This document shows, in pieces, positions 60,401-63,400 of a DNA stretch of 64,000 bases. Under the pieces are notes generated by a model. The model was given only the letters and a program-made list of their open reading frames with translations, was not told the origin of the DNA and did not search any database. Made by a program: the position numbers and the translations under genes. The stretch lies in NCBI GenBank assembly GCA_038501625.1, contig JAZAYU010000219.1, forward strand, positions 558,001 through 622,000. The letters are read 5' to 3'. Position 1 is the first letter of the stretch; each line of letters begins with the position of its first letter. This DNA comes from Corbicula japonica (taxonomy: Eukaryota; Mollusca; Bivalvia; Venerida; Cyrenidae).

Positions 60401-63400
60401 TAAGGTGTTATTCAATTATCTTTTCTTATTAATTGATATGTTTACTCAAACATCTTTATGTCTCAGATGGGGTACAATTTCAATGCAAGTGTTACAATTT
60501 TCGGCTACGGATGGGTAAACGTCTAAGGGCATTACTTTCAAGGTGTTAATTGTGAAGAGTTTTGGTTTTAATTGGCATGTTGAAGCATTAATCTAAGGTG
60601 AATAAAAACAAGATTTGTCAATTTTTGGGCCCTTCCCCTTTATGTAAAGCTACAAGAATAATTTTTATGCAACTCTAGACTTTCTTCATAAATGCCAAGT
60701 CAGTAATTGCATTTAGTGGATATCTAATAGCTTGAAAAGTTTGAACTTTCAGTGGACATTTTTAAAATGAATGTGGCATAAAGATTTTAGTCACAAATAT
60801 TTTATATGATTTAAAAAAATGTGTTTAATTGTCTTGTTACTTCATTAAAGTAATGTAACTGACTGTTGACTTCACTTTTTATAAAAAAAAAGGTAAAGGT
60901 ATATAAGAACATTTAAAATATACCATGTTTCGACACGCTTTAGAAAATCTCACTTATTTTTGCTCAAATCTCACTTAAAAATGACACCAGTCTCACTTAA
61001 TTTTTTTTCGATACCCGGCATGTATGGTCACTGAGTAAAAAATAAAAAGCAAATTATCTGGAATTGACAACTGAAATAAACTATATTCAATTCAATATTG
61101 AACATAACACATTGTATTGATTACACAATATGATAAATAATTAGAGAACTGGACAAAATATCATACACAGTCCAAAGAGTCCCATATTGGACAGGTGTTT
61201 TTACAGACTGTCTGTAAATTTACAGACTGTCAGTTTATTTATGGACAAATACAATGTACATCTGTAAATTTATGGACATGGGTGGTTTCAAAAGGTGTCA
61301 AAATTAAAAATTTGGTTCTACACCACACTGGGATAAAAATGAATGAAAATCTACAAATAAATTAGTATTTTTTATTGTAAATGAACATAACTTTTTTTAA
61401 AGAGATCATAATTGTGTTCAAAAGATTATGTGAAATGTTGTTAGGTCATCGATGACTATGTTGGAGAGGAAATAGCAGTGTGAACAAACTTCAACCATTT
61501 ATATTTATGTGTTATGCTATGCTCTTTTCTATCAATGTCTACATGTACGGACCCTGGTCCAGATCAGGTGACACTTCATTCTTTTCAACAATGATTAAAC
61601 ATTATATAACTGCCTTATTCAATGGTGTATTATAGATGCACTCGAAGTTAATACAGCACGTACCTTTACAATAAGGCTGCGGCTCGACATTCCATACTCC
61701 GCGTGATGAGTCATTTACAGACTGCACACACTGCACAGTTGAGGAACCTGTCAACACTGTGTCCCCCTCGCAGGAAATATAACAAACAGACCCAAGAGCC
61801 CGTCCTTGAGGACATACGACTGTCGTATATGGGTACTGCTCTAATGCTGCACATGTTATTTCTGTAAAAGAAACAGAAAAACAGTGATAAATTCAATTCT
61901 CGTGATAATCGTGTTCGAATACAAATGTTAAACGTGTTTGTAAGGGAGGTAACTCGGACAAACTACTGTTTTGGTAAGGGAGGCTACTCGCGTTCGCGTT
62001 AAAGAAATTGTTAAAACCTGTAAATCACGCACCCTTCCGTGACGAAGTTCTAATGCTGTACATCTCTCGTATCTAAACAATAAATTAATTATGTTTAATT
62101 TTTGACTAATTAAAATAATGTTCACATTGGAAACTTATCGTTAAACATAGTGCTCCTACCAACATATGGGATGAAATTACCTGAATTACATAAACCAGTG
62201 ATGATAAAATCAGCACCAATTCGTATTCCTTAATCATTACACGGTCGGAGCATGATTTCCAGAAAGGGGTTCATTCTGGGAAGTCGAAGGGTAATGATAG
62301 TTTTTAAGTTTCAAAATTCCCCATAAAAATTAAACATTGTGATCTTATAAGGGGTTCCGTGTAATCCAATGGATCCATTCCTGATAAATAAGTAATGGGA
62401 AAAAATCAGTACAAGGGCCCAAGAACCTAAACCTGAGTTTGGTGATCGGTCTCAAATCTCAAGCATATGTGTCCAAGATCATAAAACTAAATCTGGAGAC
62501 AGGTCGCCATTTCAGCCAATCAAATGCTTGAGATTTGAGACTGGTCTCCAATCTTAGTTTATGATCTTGGACCCTGAATGGCTGAAATGGCCATTTCAGC
62601 AATCAGATGCTTGAGATTTGAGACTGGTCTCCAGTTTAGTTTTATAATCTTGGGCCCAGTTCGTATGCGTAATTAGTAATTGTAGACTTACGTTTAACAG
62701 CCAGCACAATGTCACAAATTCCTGTGTTATTTCTTGGGTCAGAAGCAGTATATTTAACAGCATACTGTCCTAAAGTCAGTAATGCTCCAGGTTTCGGTCC
62801 TAATACCTGCACTACGCTCACTGCTGCACCGCTGTTGTCAACAACTAGAACAAGAGGGAAACAGAAAATACAAAACTGAACGCATTTCAGTAAGATATTT
62901 GGGTATACGAAATAATATATAAACGTTTACCCCCTAACTTCATAAAAACGTTTTATCGCATGTCACGTGCACATCCGTGCCGTCAGATCAGGATCTACAC
63001 TGTTCGCTTCTTAGTCAAGATCAGACGGCATGGCTGTGTTGTCGGATCTGGATCTACATTGTTCGCACTGCGTCCATTAAAACCCGTATATGGAGTAACG
63101 GTATACGCACGTGTTTTAATAGGGGAACCATATACGCACCTTTCGGGGTTGGCCATGAAATTATTCCCGATGTATTCCCCGAGGAGGCATATCTCACAAC
63201 GACCTCTGAACAGTCCACAAACACAGGCGCTGCAGTATCTGAAATATCAAATTTTGTATCAGAGATATGAGAATAACTTTCAACTGTGGTATCTGCAATA
63301 TAATAAACATTAACTGTACGTCTAAACAATGTTGTCTAGAACATACGTTGTTTGTTGTGAAACTTATCCTTACTTCCGCGATTGTCGTCAAATGTGTTTT

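Noticed and set aside
61928..62125. Minus frame with ERCTALELRHGR resembling the start of the Sushi exon at 61861
   Set aside because: Only about 12 bases (CAGCATTAGA) resemble the exon start, with no Cys pattern after it. Probably chance, though an old exon duplication cannot be excluded.
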